Assembly (NCBI RefSeq): GCF_041679265.1
Contig: NZ_JBGFSM010000013.1
Location: forward strand, 62,001 to 126,000
Length of the DNA: 64,000 nucleotides
Reading direction: 5' to 3'
Origin: Autumnicola sp041679265
GTDB taxonomy: Bacteria; Bacteroidota; Bacteroidia; Flavobacteriales; Flavobacteriaceae
Every line of letters starts with the position of its first letter. Position 1 is the stretch's first letter. Made by a program: the position numbers and the translations under genes. Below the pieces are notes generated by a model, which was given only the letters and a program-made list of their open reading frames with translations, was not told where the DNA came from and made no database searches. Positions 18,263-25,980 of the stretch are shown here, one piece after another.

Positions 18263-18925
18263 TTATTTCCTGCTCTTCTTTTTATAATAGTCATCAATCA
18301 CGCTTTTCCTTCCCACAGTTTTAGTGATAATATCCTTTTCAAGATCCCAGCCCCGGGCAGGCGAAAATTGCCTACCATACCAGATAATCTGCAGGTGCAA
18401 TTTATTCCAGAGATCTCTGGGGAAAAGCCTTTTGGCATCTTTTTCGGTTTGGGCCACGTTTTTCCCGTTACTAAGGTTCCAACGGTACATAAGCCTGTGA
18501 ATATGGGTGTCTACGGGAAAAGCCGGAACACCAAAAGCCTGGGACATGACCACACTTGCGGTTTTATGACCCACAGCGGGGAGTGATTCCAGCGCTTCAA
18601 AATCTGCAGGAACCTGTCCATTATATTTCTCGATCAAAATTTTAGATAAGCCATGAATGCCTTTTGATTTCATGGGAGAAAGTCCGCAGGGTTTAATAAT
18701 ATCTTTAATTTCTTCTACTGAAAGTGTTACCATCTTTTGCGGAGTATCGGCAACTTCAAAAAGCAGGGGGGTTATCTGGTTCACTTTTACGTCTGTACTT
18801 TGGGCTGAAAGTAAAACAGCAATCAGTAAAGTGTACGGATCTTTATGGTCCAGGGGGATGGGAACTTCAGGATAAATATCATTAAGTGTTTTTATAACGA
18901 ATGCTACCTTTTGCTTTTTGTTCAT
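18263..18925 (-). CDS. nth: Endonuclease III (DNA glycosylase/AP lyase) without the Fe-S cluster motif
   Basis: This 220-residue HhH-GPD glycosylase has the hairpin LPAVGHKTASVV with catalytic K121 and the later catalytic D139 in FPVDTHIHR. These are at almost the same positions as in E. coli Nth (K120, D138). It removes oxidised pyrimidines and nicks abasic sites. The C-terminal [4Fe-4S] loop, normally Cys-x6-Cys-x2-Cys-x5-Cys, is replaced by IIWYGRQFSPARGWDLEKD without any cysteine. From memory, this loss is shared by other Flavobacteria. It is read from its own -7 box, divergent from bcp. Confidence 0.9.
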   Translation of the reverse strand: MNKKQKVAFVIKTLNDIYPEVPIPLDHKDPYTLLIAVLLSAQSTDVKVNQITPLLFEVADTPQKMVTLSVEEIKDIIKPCGLSPMKSKGIHGLSKILIEKYNGQVPADFEALESLPAVGHKTASVVMSQAFGVPAFPVDTHIHRLMYRWNLSNGKNVAQTEKDAKRLFPRDLWNKLHLQIIWYGRQFSPARGWDLEKDIITKTVGRKSVIDDYYKKKSRK

Positions 18926-18941
18926 ATTGATTAATTTTAGG

Positions 18942-18949
18942 CAAAAATA
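18942..18949 (-). promoter_or_regulatory. -7 box for nth
   Basis: The minus strand reads TATTTTTG, 17 nt before the nth ATG, in the 30-nt gap shared with the divergent bcp gene. Confidence 0.55.
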
Positions 18950-18955
18950 GAAATT

Positions 18956-19405
18956 ATGACAACATTAAAAGCAGGGGACAAAGCTCCGGAGTTTTCAGCA
19001 GAAGATCAGGATGGAAATAGCGTAAAGCTTTCAGATTTTAAAGGAAAGAAGCTGGTTTTGTTTTTTTACCCAAAAGCAAGCACACCCGGTTGTACTGCAG
19101 AAGCATGTAATTTGAGGGATAACTGGAAAAGTTTTAAGGAAAATGGGTACGCTATTTTAGGCGTGAGTGCCGATTCTAAGAAAAGGCAGCAAAATTTTAA
19201 AAATAAGTATGAACTGCCTTTTCCTTTATTGGCCGATGAAGACAAGGAAGTGATAAACGCTTATGGGGTTTGGGGGCCTAAAAAGTTTATGGGAAAGGAG
19301 TATGACGGCATTCACCGTACCACCTTTATTATAGATGAAAATGGTAAAATTGAAGAAGTGATCCAAAAAGTTAAAACCAAAGAGCATTCTGCTCAAATTT
19401 TGTAG
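18956..19405 (+). CDS. bcp: Thioredoxin-dependent peroxiredoxin, BCP/PrxQ type
   Basis: This 149-residue peroxiredoxin has the peroxidatic cysteine in FFYPKASTPGCT (C46) and the resolving cysteine five residues on (C51), the atypical 2-Cys pattern of the PrxQ group. It reduces H2O2 and organic peroxides in the cytosol, using thioredoxin. The FHRTTFIIDENGKIE-type segment (here HRTTFIIDENG) forms the C-terminal core. The length is normal. It starts 30 nt from the divergent nth, placing two oxidative damage functions back to back. Confidence 0.95.
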   Translation: MTTLKAGDKAPEFSAEDQDGNSVKLSDFKGKKLVLFFYPKASTPGCTAEACNLRDNWKSFKENGYAILGVSADSKKRQQNFKNKYELPFPLLADEDKEVINAYGVWGPKKFMGKEYDGIHRTTFIIDENGKIEEVIQKVKTKEHSAQIL

Positions 19406-19524
19406 TTTACTTTTTTGCTGTAAATTATAGGCTACGAGCTTTTTCACTTGTAACTTATGGTTTACAGCAATTTTTAGGACTTTAGGTTAGTAGGAATTGT
19501 TTTCAGCAGATGAATTTCAAAACC

Positions 19525-19545
19525 CACAACTCAAAACCGACAACT
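19525..19545. repeat. Heptad repeat array, CACAACT type, first copy
   Basis: Three consecutive 7-mers: CACAACT, CAAAACC, GACAACT. They share the period and consensus of the second array at 19694. Confidence 0.6.
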
Positions 19546-19693
19546 TTTTCAGCTGTTCACTGAAACCAAGAGCATTTTATCCACAAATTCCTAAATCTTT
19601 TTCAAAACACCTGAAAGATAGCAGACACAATTTTTTAAGGCTTTAGGTTTCAGGTTATTCAGAATTGTTTTCAGCAGAGGAATTTTAAAACCC

Positions 19694-19721
19694 CACAGCT
19701 CACAACTCAGAACTGACAACT
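19694..19721. repeat. Heptad repeat array, CACAACT type, second copy
   Basis: Four consecutive 7-mers: CACAGCT, CACAACT, CAGAACT, GACAACT. They lie 10 nt beyond the stop of the minus-strand DUF4258-like gene. Confidence 0.7.
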
Positions 19722-19731
19722 TTCCACTTTT

Positions 19732-20109
19732 TCACTTCTTTAGCTTTACATCCATAATGGTGGCCGTACTATCACAATTCTCAACCTGTAGTTCCAGATT
19801 TTTTAGCTCTTGAGAAGCTCCTGAAATATAGTAGATGCGGCAAGGTTCTCTTTGTGTCTCACTTTGCCCAAAATCTACGTCACCGTTTTGCAGGATCCTA
19901 GACACTACTGAGGTATCTACATCTTTATTTTCGAAAGAACGAAGCGCTTCTTCTGAAAAAGTCCATTTATTAGCCCTGATATTTTTTAGGACCCGCGCGT
20001 TCGGAAAATAGCTGCAGGAAGTCTTTTTCCCGCTAAGGAAGAATACTAAAAAAATGACTCCCAGGGTGAGTCCAAAGCCAAAATAGGCGAACCTGTGAAT
20101 TAATTTCAT
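19732..20109 (-). CDS. DUF4258-like membrane-anchored protein
   Basis: This 125-residue protein has one N-terminal membrane anchor (FAYFGFGLTLGVIFLVFFLSG) and an exported or periplasmic domain of about 95 residues. It carries cysteines in TSCSYFP, REPCRIYY and VENCDST. The segment WTFSEEALRSFENKDVDTSVVSRILQNGDVDF resembles DUF4258. The function is unknown. The start at 20109 lies 21 nt after a -7 box at 20130-20137, which supports it. It sits alone, with 196 nt of non-coding DNA to the alanine dehydrogenase gene upstream. Confidence 0.75.
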   Translation of the reverse strand: MKLIHRFAYFGFGLTLGVIFLVFFLSGKKTSCSYFPNARVLKNIRANKWTFSEEALRSFENKDVDTSVVSRILQNGDVDFGQSETQREPCRIYYISGASQELKNLELQVENCDSTATIMDVKLKK

Positions 20110-20129
20110 TTAGGAATTTTAGAATATTG

Positions 20130-20137
20130 CAAAAGTA
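20130..20137 (-). promoter_or_regulatory. -7 box for the DUF4258-like gene
   Basis: The minus strand reads TACTTTTG with a predicted leader of about 14 nt. Confidence 0.6.
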
Positions 20138-20305
20138 TTAAACCAGGTCCGGATGTTAAAGCCGATAATGATAATATTGAAAAAGCTTATGTGGAATTAT
20201 GGGAAATTAAACAGTACTCAATTCTAATTTAAATTTATCAATCTTTACCTCTTTATCCTGGTTCTTTTCTCATGCCTTTTGTTTCTATGATCTTTTCTTT
20301 TAGAA

Positions 20306-21505
20306 TTAAAAGATAAGAAGGTTGATATCCCGATAATTAAGGTCAAACCAGTCGGCAATAGATTTGTTGGTTAAAATTCCGTGGTAAAAATACAGTCCGC
20401 TTCTAAGGCCTTTATCGAAACGTAAGGTGTTTTCCAGGCCACCTTCTTCGGCAATGTGAAGCAGGTAAGGCGTAAATATATTGCTGATGGAAAGAGATGA
20501 AGTGCGCGCATATCTTGAAGGGATATTGGGGACACAATAATGGATTACATTATGTTTTTCGAAAATAGGATTGTCGTGTGAGGTAATTTCACTGGTTTCC
20601 ACACATCCCCCCATATCTATACTCACATCAATAATTACCGCGCCTCTTTTCATAGAGGAAACCATATCTTCAGTAATTAAAACCGGGGAGCGGTTTTTTC
20701 CTCTTACAGCACCAATTAACACATCGCATCTTCGTAGCGCTTTGGTTAAATTTTTAGGCTGAATAGTGGAGGTGTAAAAGGTTTGTCCCAGGTTAGATTG
20801 AATACTTCTCAGCCTGGTAAGGGAGCTGTCAAAAAGCTTAACGTTTGCTCCCAGTCCCAGGGCAGAGCGGGTGGCGAATTCGCCCACTGTACCCGCGCCC
20901 AAAATTACTACTTCTACGGGGGGAACACCGCTAATATTGCCAAACATAAGCCCATTGCCTCTGGCATGGTTGCTCATAATTTCTGAAGCGATAAGCACTG
21001 AAGCCGTGCCCGCAATTTCGCTCAGGGCTTTAACAATGGGATAAGAACCATCTTCATCCCGGATAAATTCAAAGCCAAGGGCGGTAATGCGTTTGGCAGC
21101 AAGTTTCTGAAAATACTCCTTACACTGTGTTTTTAGCTGAAGTGCAGAAATTAAAACCGTTTGCGGGTTAATCATTTCCAGCTCTTCCATAGAAGGCGGC
21201 TCAATTTTAAGGATGGTAGGACAGGAGAAAACCTTACGGGTATCTCTGGTGACTTCAGCTCCGGCATTGCTGTAATCGCGGTCACTAAAGCGGCCCCACT
21301 TCCCGGCATCAGATTCTATAAGCACCCTGTGCCCGTTTGAAGTAATAGCGGCTACGGCATCGGGGCTTAGACATACTCTTTTTTCCTGGTATGAAGTTTC
21401 TTTGGGAATTCCTATAAATAATTCCCCCTTGTTCTTGTGGATTTCAAGGGTTTCTTCCTGCGGAATAAGTTGTTCTTTGGTAAAAGGAGATACCTGTTTC
21501 GCCAT
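20306..21505 (-). CDS. ald: Alanine dehydrogenase
   Basis: This 399-residue NAD-dependent dehydrogenase interconverts alanine and pyruvate plus ammonia. The N-terminal domain opens IGIPKETSYQEKRVCLSPDAV, with the substrate Arg and Lys of the family. The Rossmann motif VVILGAGTVGEFATR lies near residue 200, and ALGLGANVKLFD gives the acidic residue after strand 2. The frame begins with a TTG at 21517, but the ATG at 21505 is a better start. It is longer than B. subtilis Ald (378) because of an N-terminal extension seen in Flavobacteria. It belongs to the tsaE-porX neighbourhood. Confidence 0.88.
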   Translation of the reverse strand: MAKQVSPFTKEQLIPQEETLEIHKNKGELFIGIPKETSYQEKRVCLSPDAVAAITSNGHRVLIESDAGKWGRFSDRDYSNAGAEVTRDTRKVFSCPTILKIEPPSMEELEMINPQTVLISALQLKTQCKEYFQKLAAKRITALGFEFIRDEDGSYPIVKALSEIAGTASVLIASEIMSNHARGNGLMFGNISGVPPVEVVILGAGTVGEFATRSALGLGANVKLFDSSLTRLRSIQSNLGQTFYTSTIQPKNLTKALRRCDVLIGAVRGKNRSPVLITEDMVSSMKRGAVIIDVSIDMGGCVETSEITSHDNPIFEKHNVIHYCVPNIPSRYARTSSLSISNIFTPYLLHIAEEGGLENTLRFDKGLRSGLYFYHGILTNKSIADWFDLNYRDINLLIF

Positions 21506-21568
21506 ACTGTTTTGCAATAAGAGTTAAAGTACGACTAATTTAGGAAAATAAATAAGAAGAAGCAGGAA

Positions 21569-22177
21569 TCAGAGTTTCCGGTAGTAGTCTTCCACCAACA
21601 TTTCTTCTTCAATGCCTTCATTTTCTTCCCGGAATGATTTAATTTCTTTTCTGTCCCTTTCCGAAATATGGGAAAAAACAGATACATCAGTTTCTTCCAG
21701 TTCGCTAAGGTTTTCTAATCCGTAGATTCTATCAAAGATTTTAATTCTAATAAGATAAACAATGGAAAGAATTATTATAAAGAATGGTGCAAGGTAGATT
21801 AATTGATTGGTATCCATAGGGTTAACTTCCATATAAACATCCTCATAAAAAGCTAATATTAGTTGAACTGAATACATGCAAATAGGTACAAGAATAACAT
21901 GATACCACCAATGTTTACAGGTAAAAAACCAAATCATGAGTAGCAATAGGGGAATAACTTTCCCCAAATAAGTCCAAGCTGCCGCTAAAACACTCTCATA
22001 ATAAAGACTGTGATAGGTAAAAAAAGAATTTTCCCAGACGGGACCGTCTGGGAAAATTTCATACAAATAAAATAAATATGGTGAAAAAGCAATAAATAAA
22101 GCTATTAAACTACCCGTGAGTAGGTACCCTGATGGCCGAGCGATCGATTGCTTGCTTTTTGATGATTTCTTTATCAT
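21569..22177 (-). CDS. Four-helix membrane protein, function unknown
   Basis: This 202-residue protein has a basic N-terminus (KKSSKSKQSIAR) and about four hydrophobic segments (about 17-37, 65-85, 90-110, 128-150). A charged cytoplasmic tail of about 50 residues ends in EEEMLVEDYYRKL. I recognise no family. Its first 68 nt overlap, in another frame, the end of the small exported peptide gene (22110-22256). No alternative Met precedes the first membrane segment, so the overlap is probably real. It sits between ald and tsaE. Confidence 0.65.
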   Translation of the reverse strand: MIKKSSKSKQSIARPSGYLLTGSLIALFIAFSPYLFYLYEIFPDGPVWENSFFTYHSLYYESVLAAAWTYLGKVIPLLLLMIWFFTCKHWWYHVILVPICMYSVQLILAFYEDVYMEVNPMDTNQLIYLAPFFIIILSIVYLIRIKIFDRIYGLENLSELEETDVSVFSHISERDRKEIKSFREENEGIEEEMLVEDYYRKL

Positions 22178-22256
22178 GGTTATTATCAGTAGTTGAAGTT
22201 ACAAAAAAGCTTGCTCCAAAAATTGCTGCTGCGAATAATACTGCTTTGATTTTCAT
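22110..22256 (-). CDS. Small exported peptide, function unknown
   Basis: This 48-residue ORF opens MKIKAVLFAAAIFGASFFVT, a clear signal-peptide-like start, followed by the polar mature part STTDNNHDKEIIKKQAIDRS and the end AIRVPTHG. A -7 box (TAGGTTTG, minus strand 22300-22307) lies 44 nt upstream, so it has its own promoter. Short exported peptides with a basic core and a Pro-Thr-x-Gly-like end occur in Flavobacteria, though I do not know a function. It overlaps the start of the next membrane protein gene by 68 nt in a different frame. Confidence 0.6.
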   Translation of the reverse strand: MKIKAVLFAAAIFGASFFVTSTTDNNHDKEIIKKQAIDRSAIRVPTHG

Positions 22257-22299
22257 ATTTGTGTTTTTTAAAGATTGGTATTTCGTTTTGTTTCTGATA

Positions 22300-22307
22300 C
22301 AAACCTA
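22300..22307 (-). promoter_or_regulatory. -7 box for the small exported peptide
   Basis: The minus strand reads TAGGTTTG (TAnnTTTG), with an expected leader of about 36 nt. Confidence 0.6.
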
Positions 22308-22345
22308 TAAAAAACATAAAACCCTGCCGCTAAATATATTAATTG

Positions 22346-22353
22346 TACTTTTG
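22346..22353 (+). promoter_or_regulatory. Orphan plus-strand -7 box
   Basis: TACTTTTG followed by CAGCC is a very typical strong Flavobacterial start site, yet no plus-strand gene follows before tsaE (minus, ends at 22537). It could drive a short or antisense RNA. Confidence 0.35.
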
Positions 22354-22536
22354 CAGCCTTTTTTTGAGCAAGAAAATCCCGCTTTCTGAAAATTTCACTT
22401 TTCAAAAGTAAGGTAAACTTATTTGAATTTTCGTTTAGTTGCCAAAAAATATTCTAACAGCTTAATTGAAAACAATAATATGTAATTTTTTTCTTACAAG
22501 TCCATTTTGGCTATTATTTTCTTTTTCCTAGATTTT

Positions 22537-22941
22537 TTAACATAGTTTTAACAATCTTCGATTTCCATTTTTGACCGTAATTTCCACTTTTTGGGCATCT
22601 TCGGGAAGAAGAGAAAGAATTTTTTGAGGCCATTCAATAAATTTCCAGGCATCAGTATCAAAATAATCTTCAATGCCCATATCTAAAGCTTCAGCTTCAG
22701 AGGTAATACGGTAAAAGTCGAAATGAAAAATGCGTCCCTCCTGAGAAAGATATTCGTTAACTAGAGAAAAAGTGGGACTGGAAGCGGGCTCTTCTGCACC
22801 TAATTGGCGCGAAAGGGCATTAATAAGAGTGGTCTTACCGGCACCCATCTCACCATAAAAAAGCAAAGTCCTGCTTTTTGTATGACTGAGAATATGGTGT
22901 ACGGCCATATCCAACTGGTCCAGATCGTAGGTTAACGACAT
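22537..22941 (-). CDS. tsaE: tRNA threonylcarbamoyladenosine biosynthesis ATPase TsaE
   Basis: This 134-residue P-loop protein has Walker A GEMGAGKTT (30-38) and the TsaE signature EPASSPTFSLVNEY. These are followed by FHFDFYRI and a Walker B-like region with FIEWPQKI. It works with TsaB and TsaD in the last step of making t6A at position 37 of ANN-decoding tRNAs. The length is normal. It lies downstream of porX on the same strand, 133 nt apart, as in other Flavobacteria. Confidence 0.92.
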   Translation of the reverse strand: MSLTYDLDQLDMAVHHILSHTKSRTLLFYGEMGAGKTTLINALSRQLGAEEPASSPTFSLVNEYLSQEGRIFHFDFYRITSEAEALDMGIEDYFDTDAWKFIEWPQKILSLLPEDAQKVEITVKNGNRRLLKLC

Positions 22942-23074
22942 TTAATATTCAGATTTAGGGATGGTAAAGGTAAGTAATTTATTGTTATAAACCACATACT
23001 TCTGAATATCAGTCCTATAGGGAATCTTACCTAATGTATTTTATCGGATAAATTAAGCACTTTATCGGTATTTT

Positions 23075-24625
23075 TTATTTTGGAGATAAAATTATGTAGG
23101 GGATTATCATCTCCTCAAGGGAAACTCCACCATGCTGGTAGGTATTCCTGTAGTAGCTTACATAATGATTGTAATTATTGGGATAAGCAAAAAAGAGGTC
23201 TCCTTTTGCAAAGATAAAGGAGCTGCTCATGTTAAGGGTTGGTAAGTGAATGCTTTTGGGATTGGTAGCTGCCAGCACGTCCTTATCTTCATAGGTAAGG
23301 CTTTTGCCCGTTTTATATCTTAAGTTTAAGCTGGTTTCTTTGTCTCCTATTACTTTGGACGGGTTCTTTACATTTATGGTACCATGGTCTGTAGTGATGA
23401 TAAGTTTGAAGCCTAATTGTTGTGCCTGCTGGATAATCTCGAGTAGCGGAGAGTTTTTAAACCAGCTTTGGGTAAGGGATCTGTAAGACTTATCATTGGA
23501 GGCAAGTTCTTTGATAACCTCCATTTCTGTTTTTGAGTGGGAAAGCATATCCACAAAATTGTAAACTACCACGGTAAGGTCGTTGCTCTTTTGGGTCTTG
23601 AAATTTTCAACTAGTTTTTTTCCTGCTTTTAAACTGCTTATTTTATGATATTCATATTTATAATCCAGACCCAGTCTCTTGATTTGCTCATGTAGAAAAT
23701 TTTCTTCAAAATTGTTTTTCCCCCCTTCATCGGTATCATTTTTCCAGTATTGCTGGAAAAGCTTTTCCATATCGCCCGGCATTAGTCCGGAGAAAATGGC
23801 ATTACGGGCATACTGGGTTGCTGTAGGAAGAATACTGTAATAGAGGGCTTCTTTTTCTTTTTTATAAAAGTTACTCACTGTAGGTTCAAAGGCTTTCCAC
23901 TGGTCATACCTCAAATTGTCCACCACAATTAAAAGCGTGGGCTGCTCTTTGCTCAATTCGGGCACCAGCTTTTTTTTAAATAGCGTATGAGACATAATGG
24001 GAGCTTCGGCATCTCTTGAAAACCAGGCGGCGTAATTTTTATCAATAAATTTACAAAACTGGGTATTTGCTTCCTGCTTTTGGGATTCCAGGATTTCCCT
24101 CATACTGCTGTCTTCAATATTTTCCAGCTGCAGTTCCCAATAGGTAAGGCGCTGGTACATATCAGCCCATTCTTCAAATGTGTTAACCTGCGCAAGGTCC
24201 ATAGCGATTTTACGGAATTCCTGCTGATAGCTGGACGTTGTCTTTTCAGAAACCAGCCTGGACAGATCCAGGTTTTTTTTGATACTAAGCAGGATTTGGT
24301 TTGGATTAACCGGTTTTATAAGGTAATCGGCTATTTTGGAGCCAATGGCTTCCTCCATAATATATTCTTCTTCGCTTTTGGTGATCATCACTACAGGAAG
24401 GTTCTCGCTTTTCTCCTTAATTTCAGATAAAGTTTCCAAGCCGGTAAGGCCCGGCATATTTTCATCCAGAAAAACAATATCAAAACTCTCCTCTTCCAGC
24501 TTCTCCAGGGCTTCAGTCCCGCTTTTACAGGTGGTAACCTTGTAATCCCGGTTTTCCAGAAATATGATATGTGGTTTTAAGAGATCTATTTCGTCATCTA
24601 CCCAAAGTATTTTGATGTTGTTCAT
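23075..24625 (-). CDS. porX: T9SS response regulator PorX (REC plus PglZ phosphatase-like domain)
   Basis: This 516-residue protein has a receiver domain (1-120) with phospho-acceptor D54 in VFLDENMPG, acidic DD at 10-11 and K104 in LIKPVNP. A helical linker (125-225) follows. The alkaline-phosphatase-like PglZ domain has VVDNLRYDQWKA (about 235-246), the candidate nucleophilic Thr in PTATQYARN (268-270), TTDHGTI and a C-terminal YQHGGVSLEEMIIP. In Porphyromonas and Flavobacterium, PorX with PorY controls type IX secretion and gliding. PorY is not in this window. Confidence 0.92.
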   Translation of the reverse strand: MNNIKILWVDDEIDLLKPHIIFLENRDYKVTTCKSGTEALEKLEEESFDIVFLDENMPGLTGLETLSEIKEKSENLPVVMITKSEEEYIMEEAIGSKIADYLIKPVNPNQILLSIKKNLDLSRLVSEKTTSSYQQEFRKIAMDLAQVNTFEEWADMYQRLTYWELQLENIEDSSMREILESQKQEANTQFCKFIDKNYAAWFSRDAEAPIMSHTLFKKKLVPELSKEQPTLLIVVDNLRYDQWKAFEPTVSNFYKKEKEALYYSILPTATQYARNAIFSGLMPGDMEKLFQQYWKNDTDEGGKNNFEENFLHEQIKRLGLDYKYEYHKISSLKAGKKLVENFKTQKSNDLTVVVYNFVDMLSHSKTEMEVIKELASNDKSYRSLTQSWFKNSPLLEIIQQAQQLGFKLIITTDHGTINVKNPSKVIGDKETSLNLRYKTGKSLTYEDKDVLAATNPKSIHLPTLNMSSSFIFAKGDLFFAYPNNYNHYVSYYRNTYQHGGVSLEEMIIPYIILSPK

Positions 24626-24699
24626 TTTAGAATATTTACAGCCTTTTTTGCTTATGCGGCTTTTCGGTTCAACAAATGCCTGTTATAGGCTTCAATATG

Positions 24700-24707
24700 T
24701 ATATTTG
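24700..24707 (+). promoter_or_regulatory. -7 box for the HD phosphohydrolase gene
   Basis: TATATTTG, 20 nt before the TTG at 24727. It allows only a very short leader and supports that unusual start codon. Confidence 0.6.
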
Positions 24708-24726
24708 TAATACTAAACTATAAAGC

Positions 24727-25950
24727 TTGGCTTCACAAACAAAACTCAAAATATTAAACGATCCAATTTACGGATTTATTACCCTTCCTAACCAGCGGAT
24801 CTTTGATCTTATTGAGCATCCTTATTTTCAACGGCTGCGCCGGATTTCTCAAATGGGCCTTTCTTACCTGGTGTACCCGGGTGCACATCATACCAGGTTT
24901 CATCATGCCCTGGGTTGCCTGCATTTAATGCAAAAGGCGGTGCGGATGCTTAAATATAAGGGAGTTAAAATTTCTGAAGAAGAGGAGGAAGCCCTGCAGA
25001 TTGCCATTTTATTGCACGATATAGGGCATGGCCCTTTTTCTCATGCGATGGAACACAGTATTGTGGAAGGGGTAGATCACGAATGCATTTCGCTTCTCTT
25101 TATGGAAGAAATGAACTGTAATTTTAACCAAAGTTTAACGCTGGCCATCAGCATGTTTAAAGGGGAATATAATCGTCCTTTCATGAACCAGTTAATTTCC
25201 AGCCAAATGGACATGGACCGGCTGGATTACCTTAAAAGGGATAGTTTCTACACTGGTGCCGCGGAAGGAAACATTAACAGCGAACGCCTAATTACCATGC
25301 TTAATGTGGTAAATGATGAACTGGTGGTAGAGGAAAAAGGAATTTATTCCGTAGAAAAATTCCTGGTGGCCAGAAGGCTAATGTACTGGCAGGTTTACTT
25401 ACATAAAACCAGCCTTGTGGCAGAGCAATTGTTAATAAGGGTTCTAAGACGTGCCAAAGAATTAATTGAAAATGGGCATAAAGTGGCATCCAGTTCAGCC
25501 CTAAATTTCTTTCTGGAGAGAAAAATTAGCCGCGAAAGCTTTACAAAAGAAGTTTTAGCTGAATTTGCCCGGCTTGATGATTATGATGTGGTATGCGCAA
25601 TGAAAGAGTGGGTAAAATGCGAAGATTTTGTACTGCGAAACCTTTGCAGTATGATCATTAACAGGGATTTGCTGAAGGTGAAAATCAAGAAAAAGAAGCC
25701 TTCGCTTCAAAAAATTGAAAAGCATAAACAGCTGCTTCAGAAGAAGCATTCACTTACCGCTCATGAAGCCGGTTACTTTGTTTTTAGTGGAGAAATAACG
25801 AATCTGGCATATAAAAAGGAAAAGAACAACATCAATATTCTTCATAAAAACGGCAAAATTAATGACGTTATTAAGGTTTCAGACCAATTAAATTTGAAAG
25901 CCTTATCCAAAACCGTGGTAAAATATTATATCTGTTATCCTAAGTCTTAA
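24727..25950 (+). CDS. HD-domain phosphohydrolase, dNTPase/SAMHD1-like
   Basis: This 407-residue protein has HD-domain metal ligands in HHTRFHHALG (about 54-63), ILLHDIGHGPFSH (H97, D98) and the later DMDRLDYLKRDSFYTG. The opening NDPIYGFITLPNQRIFDLIEHPYFQRLRRI is the typical start of the SAMHD1/YdhJ-like group, which hydrolyses (d)NTPs or other phosphate esters. The substrate is not predictable. The start codon appears to be TTG at 24727: no ATG is near, and the -7 box is only 20 nt upstream. It is divergent from porX. Confidence 0.85.
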   Translation: MASQTKLKILNDPIYGFITLPNQRIFDLIEHPYFQRLRRISQMGLSYLVYPGAHHTRFHHALGCLHLMQKAVRMLKYKGVKISEEEEEALQIAILLHDIGHGPFSHAMEHSIVEGVDHECISLLFMEEMNCNFNQSLTLAISMFKGEYNRPFMNQLISSQMDMDRLDYLKRDSFYTGAAEGNINSERLITMLNVVNDELVVEEKGIYSVEKFLVARRLMYWQVYLHKTSLVAEQLLIRVLRRAKELIENGHKVASSSALNFFLERKISRESFTKEVLAEFARLDDYDVVCAMKEWVKCEDFVLRNLCSMIINRDLLKVKIKKKKPSLQKIEKHKQLLQKKHSLTAHEAGYFVFSGEITNLAYKKEKNNINILHKNGKINDVIKVSDQLNLKALSKTVVKYYICYPKS

Positions 25951-25967
25951 GATTAGCGCATTTTTTT

Positions 25968-25975
25968 TACTTTTG
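25968..25975 (+). promoter_or_regulatory. -7 box for the lpxD operon, leaderless
   Basis: TACTTTTG ends 5 nt before the lpxD ATG, so the transcript probably begins at or next to the start codon. Confidence 0.65.
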
Positions 25976-25980
25976 CCAGA

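Larger units (their letters stand above)
19406..19731. other. Gene-free region with degenerate repeats
   Basis: This 326-bp gap lies between convergent bcp and a minus-strand gene. It has an inverted repeat, TTGCTGTAAA (19415-19424) and TTTACAGCAA (19461-19470). Two related segments follow (about 19477-19545 and 19640-19725). Both contain GAATTGTTTTCAGCAGA and end in 7-bp tandem units of the CACAACT type. I see no ORF with coding character. Confidence 0.7.

Noticed and set aside
22944..23050. Interleaved inverted repeats (ATATTCAGA/TCTGAATAT and GGTAAG/CTTACC) between porX and tsaE as a riboswitch or pseudoknot
   Set aside because: The stems are short, widely spaced and AT-rich; no known riboswitch core is visible.
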